Shown here: positions 46,572-57,480 of the stretch, piece by piece
How positions within the stretch are numbered: position 1 is the stretch's first letter
Layout of the letters: every line of letters starts with the position of its first letter
Source: Nectonema munidae
Taxonomy: Eukaryota > Nematomorpha > Nectonematoida > Nectonematidae
NCBI GenBank assembly: GCA_030549495.1
Contig: JAUIRK010000936.1
Coordinates: 806,001 to 870,000 of the forward strand
Direction of reading: 5' to 3'
Length of the DNA: 64,000 nt
Position numbers and translations under genes: made by a program
The notes under the pieces: generated by a model
Databases searched by the model: none
Told to the model about the DNA's origin: nothing
Seen by the model: the letters and a program-made list of their open reading frames with translations, nothing else

Positions 46572-46986
46572 GAGAGAAGAAAGCTGAATGAGATAGGAGA
46601 GCTTAACAAGAGAAGAGAGCTTGAGTGAATGATTGAGTTTTAGCAGAGAAAGCGCAAGAGAAAAACAGAGGAGAGAGAAAGAGAAATAGAATCACTGTGA
46701 CAGAAGATGAGAAAATCTAGTGGATCATCAACATGTGTTTGCAAATACTACAGAGGAGACACTGTGATAAATATTGCTTACTTGTGTGCATATTGAAGCA
46801 ATGGATTATTATTATTATATAGCTCTCACGCATCGTCTGTAAAATATGTTCGATAGGAAAAATGCGATAGGAAATTCAGAGCAGCTTGGCATGATGTTTG
46901 ATTGATTCGAAAGACTGCATTCCTTCTATGCGATGATCATACATGTTTTATAAACAAGCAGAAACTCTTACTTATATAAAATTATT

Positions 46987-47027
46987 GGGGGGGGGGGGGC
47001 GAAGGTCAATTTCGCCCCCCCCCCCCC
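46987..47027. repeat. Paired poly-G and poly-C runs at the copy B end
   Basis: Thirteen G (46987-46999) and thirteen C (47015-47027) separated by 15 bases form a potential hairpin beside the right terminal repeat. Confidence 0.9.
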
Positions 47028-47083
47028 TCTGAAAACACATTGGGCGGGGGGCGGTCGCCCTCCCTCCCGGATGTGCGCCCCTG

Positions 47084-47540
47084 CTTTGAATCTGCTTCTG
47101 GTAGAGTTTTTTTTATCCTTTGTGTTTTTTCATTTCCCTTTTTTATTAGTGATATCAAACAACTGAGAAAGTATAGTTGTAAAATTTTATGGGCTTTTTT
47201 TGTTTTTGTCATTTAAATCGATTAACGATAAAGTTTATTTCTGATTAGTGCACTAGAAAGAGGTTGAAAATTTAAAGTTTCTTTCCAAAGCATTTCTATA
47301 TCATCATTCATAGTTTTTACTCCATCTTGTAGTTTTTTGGTGCTGAACAAAAAAGCAAAGTGTCCAAGAATTTGACAATTTGTCTGCATCCGTGTAAGAT
47401 TTGAAATTTTTTCAACAAATTGAATGCTTGGATTCCTTTTTGGCTTGGATGAGGAGGGTAAATTTTTTTCCAAATAGAAAAATTAGCTTTTACGCTGTTA
47501 GAATTTTTAGAAGACTTTTTAAGGCTTGAACGTAAAAATA
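47084..47540 (-). pseudogene. N-terminal part of the same transposase relic
   Basis: Minus-strand frames at 47473-47222 ('NPSIQFVEKISNLTRMQTNC...LGHFAFLFSTKK') and 47212-47084 lie on the other side of copy B. Across the 8-bp duplication CTTTGAAT the frame 'QKQIQS' continues into 'RGKVGYSTVKQ' at 43806, showing that copy B landed in this coding sequence. N-terminal DNA-binding residues are not recognisable. Confidence 0.5.
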
Positions 47541-47549
47541 TTTTAAAAA

Positions 47550-49173
47550 TTAAAGGCAATTTTATAATTTATTTTTTTTAAAAAACATGTCTTTATAAAT
47601 ATAAAAAATTCGAGGAAGTTTTTTAAAAATGTTTTAAATTTGATTTTACTAATGATATTTAGAAACCATTGTTTCACTAATGTAAGAGGTTTTGCTATTT
47701 TATTTTTTTTAAATTTTTTTAGTATTCACCCTAGGGTCCATGCATAAGTTACGTACTCATAAAATTGGCTATTTCGACCCTCCCTCCCTCAAGCACTTTG
47801 TACTTTGGTAAGCTTCTCCATTTCCATCTTCCTATACTAATTTCTAATGTAATATTAATATTTCCTTGAGGCCCAATTGTCCCTGAATCGTAATAGATAT
47901 TGCGATCCCATAACCTACCAGTAAAATTTTCTTTTCCCTAGTCAAAAGAGAGTAAAAGAAAGAAATTTATTCAAAAATTAAACATATCTAAATATAAAAT
48001 ACTATATAACAAAATCAAATCAAGGTAAAAGTAAGTAGTATATGACGTTTAAAATGCTTTTTACAACAAAACAAGGTATATATACATATGTTTAAATCAG
48101 CGCCCCTCCCCCAATGTGATTTTAAGGAGGCGAAAAAGCTAATTTTTAATTTTCTGAATTATATCTTTTTTATAGTATTTATTATACATGTTTATCTTCT
48201 GAGTAGATTTTCGATATTACTTTCCTTGTTTTAAGGCTAAGTCTTAGAATGAATATTTAAAATATTTTTTTCATTACTTTCCCCTTCATTGATATAAAAA
48301 TGCATATTTGAGTTATATTCTATCAGAGGCAGTAATTTGGACAAGAGCCCATAAGTTTTTCGTCGGAGTAAATATTTGTTCCACCTGCTTAGATAGTAGG
48401 CTTATCATTCGGCGTGGGTTAAGCCATAAATAAAGAGTGTAAGCTCCTTGTGTCTTACCCATGTGTTAAAAAGAGTGGTAGAAATTTTTTGAAGCTAGTA
48501 ACTCATCTTTTCAAGGGGGTATTAGAACTTTTTTATTATCGTTTCATGCCTACCAGTCAAGTGATTTTGAACATGTTCCATTACCTACTCAATAGTACTA
48601 TATTTTTCAGAAAATATAGTTAAAAGTTTAATTTAAATTTACATTTTAAAACTTTTTTATAAAGTGGAGTAAAATGCGTTCAAAAATTAGATTGGAAAAA
48701 AACTGCACACTTCGTATTACGAAGGTTAAATACCAAGAGTTAGAGTCGAATTTTTGTGGGCACTAGGAGTTGGATATTTCCCCTCCAACTTCGCAACCCT
48801 GGATCTGACAATGATGTAAAAATTTTAAATTTCTACTAACTTCCTTAACCATAGCACAAAAATTTTTGCAAAGGAACATATTCACCTAATTCGATTGGAA
48901 TAAGATAGGTACTGTAGGCATGAAATCATAATGAAGTCACTACAATGCAATTGTTGCGTTTGATGATGAATTTTTTGATATGGTAAAATTAAAAACAATT
49001 TTGGCTTTATTATCCTCACTATGTACGCTTCTAACAATTTTCTGAAATGTAAAAAAATGTTCATTTTTTCAAATTTATTTTTCGAGTAAAAATATTTTAT
49101 AGCTTTTTTGATGAAAATAGGTTCACGTATCCTTTAAACATTGAGATCATATAGAATCTATATTTCTTTTTAG
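47550..49173. other. Intergenic DNA upstream of BTF3
   Basis: AT-rich. Isolated transposon-like termini occur at 47752 (GGGTCCATGCATAAGTTACG) and 48098 (CAGCGCCCCTCCCCCAATG), neither with a partner. The BTF3 promoter should be at the right edge, but no core motif stands out. Confidence 0.35.
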
Positions 49174-49690
49174 AAGTCCAGAATTTAAAATAATTTGCAA
49201 TATGACGAGTGTTGTACCAGAGACCGAGAAAAAAGATATGTTGAAGTGCAAAGGACATGTGGCCACTACAAGATTGGGTGGTAAAGGAACCGCCAGAAGA
49301 AAAAAGAAAATAGTTCACAGAAATGCCGTGGTAGATGACCGAAAACTGCAGTCAACACTAAAGAAAATCAGCGTGAATCCAATTCCGGGTGTGGAAGAAG
49401 TAAACATGATTAAAAGTGATGGCAGTGTAATTCACTTTAACAACCCGAAGATGCAGGCTTCTCTCACTGCTAACACATTTTGCATAACTGGTCCTGGAGA
49501 AACAAAGCATATTTCTGACCTAATGCCTGGCATTTTAAATCACATTGGCACTGGTTGTTTATTACCTTTGGATGAATCTGCAAATAAATCCTCTGCGGCA
49601 AATGTAAAAGCTACCGTCGATTCTGATGATGAGCTTCCTGAACTCGTGGGTAACTTTGATGAAACCCAAGAAATAAAAGAAAAGCCTTAA
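49174..49690 (+). CDS. BTF3: BTF3 / NAC beta subunit, intronless
   Basis: NAC beta pairs with NAC alpha on the ribosome and guards nascent chains. The coding part (ATG 49202 to TAA 49690, 162 aa) has the full NAC domain: 'RLGGKGTARRKKKIVHR' (ribosome-binding RRKxxKK), 'DDRKLQSTLKKISVNPIPG', 'EEVNMIKSDGSVIHFNNPKM', 'QASLTANTFCITGPGETK' and 'DLMPGILNHIG'. The tail ends in the typical acidic 'DDELPELVGNFDET'. After the NAC domain it lacks the usual 'LTSLRKLAEQFP' helix. The start 'MTSVVPETEKKDMLKCKGHV' replaces the common 'MN.eKLakLqaqVR'. An acceptor-like TTTTTAG ends at 49173, 28 bases before the ATG. Being intronless, it could be a retrogene or divergent paralogue, but the frame is intact. 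Confidence 0.92.
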
Positions 49691-49742
49691 TTATTTATTG
49701 AGTCTTTATACACTAGCCTATTTTAAACTTGTTCAAACGAAA

Positions 49743-49748
49743 ATAAAA
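49743..49748 (+). terminator. Polyadenylation signal for BTF3
   Basis: AATAAA, 53 bases after the stop codon, in a T-rich context. Confidence 0.6.
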
Positions 49749-49749
49749 T

Positions 49750-50794
49750 ACAAAATTTCATTCATTTTTGTTTTTATTTCGTTTAAGATTTCATTTTTAA
49801 TAAAAAAAATTCAAATTTTTTACTTCCTTGTCTTGTTTTTCATGAGTTTAGCGTACTTATATTTTCACAATAATAATTATTCAGAAAAAAAGCTTAATTT
49901 TATGTTATTTAGATATAAAGTGAATCCTTAACTTGTGAAAATTAGAAGAAGTATCCATATTACTCATTTTAAGTATTTTCTGAAATTCAAATGATAAATT
50001 TAAGGCCAGTTAATTGTAATAGTATATGTGTATTTACTTTTCCGTTTATACGGCGTCTGAGGTAATATGAGTTTTACGTTTTAGCAGAAATCAGGCAGCA
50101 TGACATGGTTCCATTAACTATTTTGATGAAGCCTCTCTCCATATAACCTATATCTGCATTATAAGACATGAAAATGAAGAAAGTGTAGTGATATATTACA
50201 TCCCAGATCTTGGTAGCGTTTGATCAGGCCTCTGATGCTTTCCCATAACTTATTTGCGTACATCTTTGAATGAATGCCAGATCGCTAGCCAGCGTTGGAA
50301 AAAACCCGCCTTTTAAGAGTTTTTAAAAAAAAAACCATGTTTATTTGGGAAATAATTTATAGCTTAAGGAAAAATGTTAAAAACATTCTTAAACTTAAAA
50401 AAAAGCTCTGGATAATTTTATTGAAATTATATGTTGATTCATAATTTAAAAACTGGTATATTTTCATCACAGATTTTTTTACATAATAGGCGGTTCCTTG
50501 AGCTATCCAAATGTGTGAAACTTGAAAAGGATCTTTCAAGATCAGCAATGGAAGAGGGAGTAATTAATAAATTATTATATGCCCATTTACAAAAAAATTT
50601 AAGGAAGAGTTTTGCTGTGTTCTGTTAACCGCATGAAGCTATTTATGTAGCTAAAACCATTTCACAGGATCATTTTAAGCGATTCATTCTTAAATTCTGT
50701 GAAAAGAGAACTTGGAAAATATGAGTTATCCTGAATTTGGAAAGCAAGAAATGAAGGATAAGACTAAAGATTGCTTTAACCCTATTAGTGCTCG
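49750..50794. other. Intergenic DNA
   Basis: At 50292 AGCGTTGGAAAAAACCCGCC resembles a hAT terminal repeat without a visible partner. A plus-strand frame at 50431-50628 and the continuation to 50760 look faintly coding ('KCVKLEKDLSRSAMEEGVIN') but are unrecognised. Confidence 0.35.
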
Positions 50795-50843
50795 CAGTGG
50801 CGGATCCAAAGGGGGGGGGGGGGCTCATGGGCCTAGCCCCCCC
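50795..50843 (+). mobile_element. hAT-like left terminus with poly-G
   Basis: CAGTGGCGGATCCAAA is followed by 13 G, and a short C run follows. A possible inverted counterpart (TGGACCCGTCACTG) ends at 53937, but the 8-base flanks do not match. Boundaries are unproven. Confidence 0.5.
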
Positions 50844-51289
50844 CCTCCATGAAAAATGGCTTCGAAAGTTACCCTTACTAATTTTACTTTTTCTACTTGT
50901 TGGTAGTTGATTACGTTTATATCAACGATATGACAAGTCGAAATATTATTCTGTCTAAACACCCAATTTGAGTAGTGAAAATGTTGATAATATATTATCA
51001 ATAATATCACACAGTGATTCACCAATAGTCTTTCAACTGGCGAATTGGACAATGGTTGCATTCAGTATGCTGCCAAGTTGACAGGTATGATGAATAAACT
51101 CTTTCCCTATCGCTTTAATAACCCTATTAGTGACGGCCTATTTTCATTTCTTCAGTCCTTTATTTCAGTTGAAGTGTCATATGTCAATCATTTTTTGACA
51201 GGTATGATTAATTTTTATAAAAAATAAACATCACTGTTGGATTCAGCCTACTTGAAAATGCGTACATATGTGTAAAACACCTGATTTGC

Positions 51290-52400
51290 AAATTTGATTC
51301 ACGTATACAAGTATTTTCAAATTCTAAATCCAAAAACAATATATAATTCGCATTGTTGATTTGTTATAAAAATGTGTGTATTTCATGTAAAATTTGAATG
51401 AATGTTCTCGTAGTCAGATTTTAGATGTAAACCCCAAATTTTGTTTTTGGGAACACTTTTTAGAAGTGAACCACAAGTTTATTTTACACTTATAGGTTAT
51501 TTTGAATCCAAATGCAAAATCAATCTATAAATACAATTGACATTGTTGATTTGATATGAAAATGCGTTTATTTCATGTAAAATTTGAATGAATGTTCTCG
51601 AAGACAGATTTTAGAAATAAACCGCAACTTTGTTTCACACTTATAAGTATTTTCAAATTCTAAATGCAAAAACAATCCATAAATGAAATTGGCATTGTTG
51701 ATTTGTTATAAAAGCGTGTATATTTCATGTAAAATTTGAATGAATGTTCTCGAAGACAGATTTTAGAAATAAACCGCAAAATTTGTTTCACATTGATTAG
51801 CATTTTCAAATTCAAAATGCAAAAAGAATTTATAAATGAAATTGCGATTGTTGATTTGTTATAAAAGCGTGTATATTCCATGTAAAATTTGAATGAATGT
51901 TTTCAGAGACAGATTTTAGAAGTAAACCGCAAGTTTGTTACACTTTTAGGTATTTTCAATTTCTAAATTCAAAAAATGAAACAGCATGCCCGATTTGATA
52001 TAAAAAATATATTTCATGTAAAATTTGAAGGTATATTTTATTAGATATATTTCTCATCAATCAAAATTTTGGCTGAAATTTCCCAAAAAGTAACAATGAT
52101 TTTGAAAAAATTTAAGCTATAAAGTGATATGTGTTCAAAAGTGTATATATTTATAAATTTTCAAACGAGTATATAACATTGAACCAAAGTTATAAGCTTA
52201 ACTAGGATACTGTTAGGATTTTGCTGAAAAAGTTTAACTTTTAATTTTGATTGACAGATTTAGGCATGAAAAGGTCATTCAACTGCCATGAAAATGGTAT
52301 CAAAAGATGCAGCTATCAATTTTAGGAAATGTCACGAAGTATGGTAGCAAAAGATGTAGCCAATTTTGTACAAGATAAGTTTTAGTTAAGGGGGGCTAAA
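51290..52400 (-). repeat. Element with ~5 tandem units of ~146 bp, copy 2 (inverted)
   Basis: In reverse complement it has the same organisation as 16195-17130. The head is at 52400-52045 ('GATGCATCTTTTGATA'-like, with a 'CTGTCAATCAAAATTAAAA' word and 'GATTGATGAGAAATATATCT'). Five units follow to 51290. The landmark CATTGTTGATTTG recurs at 51351, 51541, 51693, 51845 and about 51986. The 190-base unit at 51351-51540 holds a partial internal duplication; the rest are 141-152 bases. Confidence 0.85.
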
Positions 52401-52601
52401 ATAATATATTTATCTTAAAATATCGATTCCACAGGAACTGTGCTCCATTTGAGAGATGTCGTCGTCAAAATGAGTCGCAAACGAGCAATGCATACCATCC
52501 ACATCATATTGCAGTAATTACAAGATAGGCAGGAAGGAGGAGATAACAGAGATACGAAAAAGCGTAAAAGCTACATACGCCTGATATGCATTCTGGAGAG
52601 A

Positions 52602-52615
52602 GGGGGGGGGGGGGG
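52602..52615 (+). repeat. Poly-G run of 14
   Basis: A 14-base G run preceded by GGAGAGA. It separates the tandem-array element from the hAT coding fragment, but no transposon end could be assigned. Confidence 0.85.
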
Positions 52616-52647
52616 AACACAGAAACAGCCATAAACAAAAGCACATT

Positions 52648-53215
52648 GTGCAAGTCATAAACAACACAATATTTAAAAATATAATGCCTAACGAAATTTT
52701 TCTTGATCCAAGTTTTAAAAGTAAATTTTTTACCGATTTTGAAGTAACAAATAAAGTGAAAATTTTTCTTTTAAATTTATATGATGAGGATAAACTCGAT
52801 AACAATGGCAATGAAAGTAAAGTGTCAAGCTGCAAAAAAATGAGGAAAAGTGCTGATGAAGTTTATGCTTCTTTGAACGAAGTGATGGATTCTATTTTAA
52901 ATTCTAACAATGAAGAAGAAAACGAGCAAGAAAATGAAGAAATAATGAGGTATCAAAAAGAAACAATGGCACAACTATTCAAAGCTTGGATTGGTGGAAA
53001 ATCAAAGAAGAACAATTTTCCTTTTTATCCAAAATTGCATGTCAATATCTCACTTATCCTCCTAGCACTGTTCAAAGCGAACAGCTTTTCAGTACGGCTG
53101 GAAATATTTAGAATGACAAAAGAAAAAGGCTATTAGGAGAAAAAGTTGGAAAACTTTTATTTATTAAAAAAACTTACCCGTCTATAATTATTGTAAATAA
53201 ATTTTTTTATTTAGT
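52648..53215 (+). pseudogene. hAT transposase fragment (BED-finger group)
   Basis: An open frame to 53136 encodes the linker and acidic region ('NEEENEQENEEIMRYQKETM'). From about 53040 the hAT dimerisation domain continues in another frame: 'YPPSTVQSEQLFSTAGNI' then 'NDKRKRLLGEKVGKLLFIKK', matching 'vPpTS..sErvFStaG.i..~kR..L.~~.v..L.fi..N'. One frameshift and one stop are visible there. N-terminal domains are missing. CCGCA/GGAT-type words near 53305-53380 may be its 3' terminal region. Confidence 0.8.
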
Positions 53216-53937
53216 GTGATTTATATTTTTCTTTACTGTTGAATTAATAAAAATGGAAAAATGAAAGAAATCGAATAGTGAAAAAATTTGAAAAATTTAA
53301 TATCTGCATCCGCATAAAAAAATTTTTTTTCATCCGAATCCGCTCGGTTGTCACATCTAATATCCGCATTTTTCCTTCTGTTTGTAAGTAATCACTATTT
53401 TTACTATATATTTAAATATTTATTGAGAATTCAATAAAATTATTTATAAATTTATTTGCTATCAAATGTAAATCCTTCTATTTCACCTCAATCAAATTTT
53501 TGAAAGATTTAAATTTCCTTTTTTACAACCTTTTGCACATTCTTTTTCCGTTTTTGTTATTTTTTTAAATCATTATTAAATTTTATTCTTTATTATTTTG
53601 TGAAAAGAAAAAGAAGATTCATTTTATGAAGGAGAGAAAGCACGCTTAAATGACAAATGCAATTTCATATACATAATTCCATTAATAAACAAGTATACAT
53701 ATATATCTTCATAAATTCAAAATCAGGGTATATTATAAAGTATGAATCCACATTTATAAAAAATAAATTTTTACAATTTATTCATGGCAAAATTATGTTA
53801 AAAATTTGAAAACATAGGTAATTAGTGATTCTAAAATACATAATACAGCTGTCGTATTCTCTGAAGACTTTTAGCAAAATTGCAAAAAATTTAAATAGAT
53901 TTCGGCCCCCTATAAAAAATTTCTGGACCCGTCACTG
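53216..53937. other. Intergenic DNA ending in a hAT-like terminus
   Basis: AT-rich without a gene. TTCTGGACCCGTCACTG ends at 53937 and abuts the Tigger coding relic, apparently cutting off its N-terminus. Confidence 0.4.
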
Positions 53938-55400
53938 GGTAGTAGTGTTTGTGATCTTGCCAAAAAATATAACAAGTCTAAATCGGCAATATATACTATT
54001 CTAAAGAAGAAAAATGTAATAAAATATGCCAATGTAGCAAAAAGAGTTACTCGCTATCAAAGCAAAGAACTCCTATATTAGAAAAAGTAGCAGAATTTTT
54101 ATTGATTTGGATAATCGAAAAACAGCTTGCTGGAGATAGTATAAGCGAGCCTATCTTATGCCAGAAAGCTAAACAACTGCATAATGATTTAACTAATGCT
54201 GCAAGTACAAGTGAAGACGGTAGTAAAGAATTCAAAGCTAGTGCTGGTTGGATTGATAAATTTCGCCGACGAAGTAGAATTACAGTGTTATAAGACAAGG
54301 ATAAAGCTGCTAGTTCAGACAAAAAGAGAGATGACGCTTTCGTGGATGAATTTGTAAAAAAAATGAAGTTTATTTACCAAGTCAACTTTTTTAATTGTGA
54401 CGAGACGGGTTTGTTCTGGAAAAAAACGTTGAAAAGAACATATATAACTGAAAGAAAAAATACTCTGCCTGATCATAAACCATATAAAGATGGTTGACAT
54501 TTTATTATGCTCTAACGCTAGTGGTGACTGCTTAATTAAAACACTTTTGTTGTATCATTCAAACAAACCTGGAGCTTTTAAGCAAAATAATGTTCAAACA
54601 TCTAAATTACCTGTAATGTGGAGAGCAAATAAAAAGTAATGGGTCACACGAATAATTTTTATGGAATCGTTAACCATAGTTTTTGCACCAAGCGCTAAAC
54701 AAAAAATCTCGAAGAAAACAATTTACCTCTTCTTATAGATAATGCTCCTCCACATCTTACTGTGAATGAAGATCTCGAAAATTAAAAATTTATCAGGATG
54801 AAGTTTTTACCACCTAACAGAACTCCTTTGATTCAACCCATGGATCAATATATATCGAATTTTAAAAAGCTTTATATAAAAATCTTATTTTTAAGTGTTT
54901 TCAAATTACAAACACTACATATTTAACACAAGACGTGACATGAAATTTCTTTCCGCTCTTTGAAATTTGCTTGGAAAAAACTTTGGCCATCTTATGGTTT
55001 AAAAAGTGTAAATGAATTAGAATGTAAAAAGGATTCGAAAGTGATTGATACTATAATTTCGATAGCAAAAAATTTGCAGATTGACGTTCCTGATGTAGAA
55101 GATCTTGTAAATGATGATAGAGAAGATTTAACCACAGGGGAACTCGTTGAAATGCAAAAAGATGAGGATGATGAAATGGGAAAAAACGTCTTTTTCAGAC
55201 GAAACAGATGAAAAAATTTCTAGTTGAAAAATTGAAGAAGTTTTAAGCAAGTGAAACAAGGTCAAATCGTTTATCGAAAAACATCATCCCTAAAAAGCTA
55301 CAACAGATAGAGCCATTAGTATTTTAAATGACCAAGTAATGTCATACTTTCAAAAAATCACTGAGCAACGAAGGAAACAAATTCTCTTGGTTGATTTTTT
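53938..55400 (+). pseudogene. Tigger/pogo transposase relic
   Basis: Plus-strand frames in order: a helix-turn-helix ('SVCDLAKKYNKSKSAIYTIL', 53945-54015); a CENP-B-type DNA-binding domain ('EKQLAGDSISEPILCQKAKQ' and 'FKASAGWIDKFRRRSRI', 54102-54293); and DDE catalytic parts 'FNCDETGLFWKK' (first Asp), 'LLIDNAPPHL' (second Asp, near 54745) and 'KFLPPNRTPLIQPMDQ' (third Asp, near 54800-54845). The C-terminal 'DVEDLVNDDREDLTTGELVE' is at 55090-55155. All three catalytic Asp survive, but many stops and frameshifts break the frame. The first residues are missing at the 53937 boundary. Confidence 0.88.
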
Positions 55401-56663
55401 CAACTTTTAAATAACTAAATAAAAGTTTATATTCTAATTTTTAAACAAAAAATTAAAAGAACTCATGTAAGCCAAAATTAAAATTCTTAAAAATCGAATT
55501 TTTTATTTACAGAAGTTTTTTATAACGTTTATGCCACCCACCATAAACAAGAGAAAAGTCCTGTGCATATAGGAGGCTATATAAACTGGTAAAAAGCGAC
55601 GTCAATAAATATTATCATTGAATCGCTATACTTTCAATGAATAGGGATGGAATGAGAGGGGTTCATGTGATCTGATACATCCTTAGCAGCTTAGAAATTG
55701 GAAATATTACATCATACCGTCTTGCAGAAATAGTGTTGTCTCGGCATGTGAGCTTACTAGAATTGCTTACTGCGTTCACCAAAAGATAATCCCTTATTTT
55801 GAATGATTCAAGATGCTGCTACTGTTATACTTTTCTCAAACAGAAGAAGCTAATGCGATGAAAAGTGTATATGATACCGGGTATGGCACGCTTTTTTATT
55901 ATAAATTACTTGGATATATTAAAGTTTTGGACACAATTTTATTATTAGAAGTTTAAGCCTTATTTCATAAATTTAGTTTTCTTCGACTCTATATTTTCTC
56001 CAAAGAGAGCGTTTCACTATTTTTTATTCATAAATTATTTTTCAACTTGGAGAATGGGAGATATACTTATTATAAAAAAGGAGAAACTAAGTTTGTTTTC
56101 TTTAAGCCAATTTTATAGGTGAAACAACAAAAACCTTCTATTGCACACTTCAAACTAGTCAAAAGTGTAAAGGCAGTAAATAAATGATAGTTTTCATAAT
56201 CCGATTTTAAAGCTTATTTTTAGGTAAACTTGTTTATACAAAAGATGTATCGGAAAATTTTAGTCTGATAAAAAAAACAAGTTCAACACAACCATGAACA
56301 AAATTCCTAAAGTGAATTAATTGATAATATCAAAAAATGCTGCATCAAAGGCTTTTACACCTACAATCAAGATTTACAAGTAATCTAACTGTGTATACAG
56401 TAATACTTAAGTAGTTCTAATGTTTTTTAATATGAAAGTGAAGTAAAAGCAGGTGTTGAGCTTGAAAATCTTAGTAAAGTCGCAAAACCGCAAGGTATTA
56501 AGAGGCTGATACGAAAGAATTCGTCAAAAAGGCTTATTTTCAGTAATAATAATAAATTAAAACATGCTTGTAACAGTCGAACAGACGACCCATTGGAATT
56601 AATCGTTCTATAAGGGTTCTTTTTTTTTTTTACAAGTATACCGAATTGGAATGTAGTATAGGG
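55401..56663. other. AT-rich intergenic DNA
   Basis: No gene or paired repeat was recognised. Confidence 0.35.
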
Positions 56664-56740
56664 CAGAGGCGCACATCCTCAAAATTTTTGGGGCGAACTT
56701 TTTTTTATAATTTTCAAAATTTATTATAAAAGAATTTTTT
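56664..56740 (+). mobile_element. Solo end of the copy A/B family
   Basis: CAGAGGCGCACATCCTCAAA, then TTTTTGGGGCGAA and ATTTTCAAAATTTATT match the left end of copy B (43815). No right end was found to 64000, so this is a truncated copy. Confidence 0.65.
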
Positions 56741-56859
56741 CCAATGAACACACCACCATTATTGCCCGACATTATATTTGCACTGTAAGAAGTTAAATTA
56801 CGTTGTTTGTAATTCTGATTGCATCACTACCTTCTATCTCAGTGGTTTTCAAACGCATA

Positions 56860-57480
56860 CTGTTTGGATGTTTCGAAAGCTCTTGGGATGAATCCTATTT
56901 TCTAGCAGAGCCACAGCCGCACATTTCCTCTACTCGTCTTCACTCTTTAGAGTTTAGATTAAGGGCTCTCCTTTTTAAGAAGGGTCATCAGATAAACGCA
57001 AGATGAAGGGAAAGCGGGTGGGTGAGGATATTGATATTCAGGAAGCAATTGATATTCCTGATGTCCCGTTCTCTGAAGAAGACGAATTAACCAGTTGGAA
57101 AGTGCACATGAAGATGAAGAAGTCCTCACTTCGGAGGATTTCTGCAGACTAGTCAAGAGTTTTCATAACACTTCAGAGATCCGCAGCAGACTACAAGCAA
57201 GCATGCAATACCTGGTTAGAAAGAAGTTATTCTAACCTCATACATGACACGAAACCTTTTCTTGTCTCTTGTCTGAAAGAAATGTGCAACCTGAGTCACG
57301 AACCGTTGAGGGTAGAAACCGTAAATTTGCTCGCAAACTGCCCTATACAAATTATAGGTAAAAGAATGACAATCATTGAATTTTTTAATATCAAAGATAT
57401 CAATACTACAAGATAAAAGCACTGTAGAATCAACGACTTTTTGAATCGAAAGATTTATTGTATCACCACTTGCCAAATTA
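56860..57480. other. GC-richer segment, unassigned coding relic
   Basis: The base composition is clearly less AT-rich than the flanks. Plus frames read 'GEDIDIQEAIDIPDVPFSEE' near 57020 and 'SEDFCRLVKSFHNTSEIRSR' near 57130. A minus frame covers 57476-57216. None is recognised. It is likely a decayed mobile-element protein. A hAT-like CAGTGGTTTTCAAACGC occurs at 56831. Confidence 0.3.

Larger units (their letters stand above)
43815..47083 (+). mobile_element. Old hAT-like element, copy B, perfect target duplication
   Basis: Inverted ends CAGGGGCGCACATCC / GGATGTGCGCCCCTG. The perfect 8-bp duplication CTTTGAAT lies at 43807-43814 and 47084-47091. It is 3269 bp long, with G and C runs of 13 just inside the right end. 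It is homologous in reverse complement to copy A. It carries a MITE with repeated ends (44051-44610), a hAT MITE (46375-46571), a pogo-like scrap (46010-46320) and an ancestral tRNA-like segment (45112-45240). No transposase was found. Confidence 0.88.

Noticed and set aside
47006-47212. A 68-codon frame spanning the copy B right end
   Set aside because: It is a chance fusion of the transposase relic with the terminal repeat and poly-C run of copy B.
50795-53937. A single hAT element bounded by CAGTGGCGGATCCA and TGGACCCGTCACTG
   Set aside because: The ends pair at about 12 of 14 bases, but the 8-base flanks (AGTGCTCG and GGTAGTAG) do not match, and the interval contains the tandem-array element. 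Two different elements are as likely.
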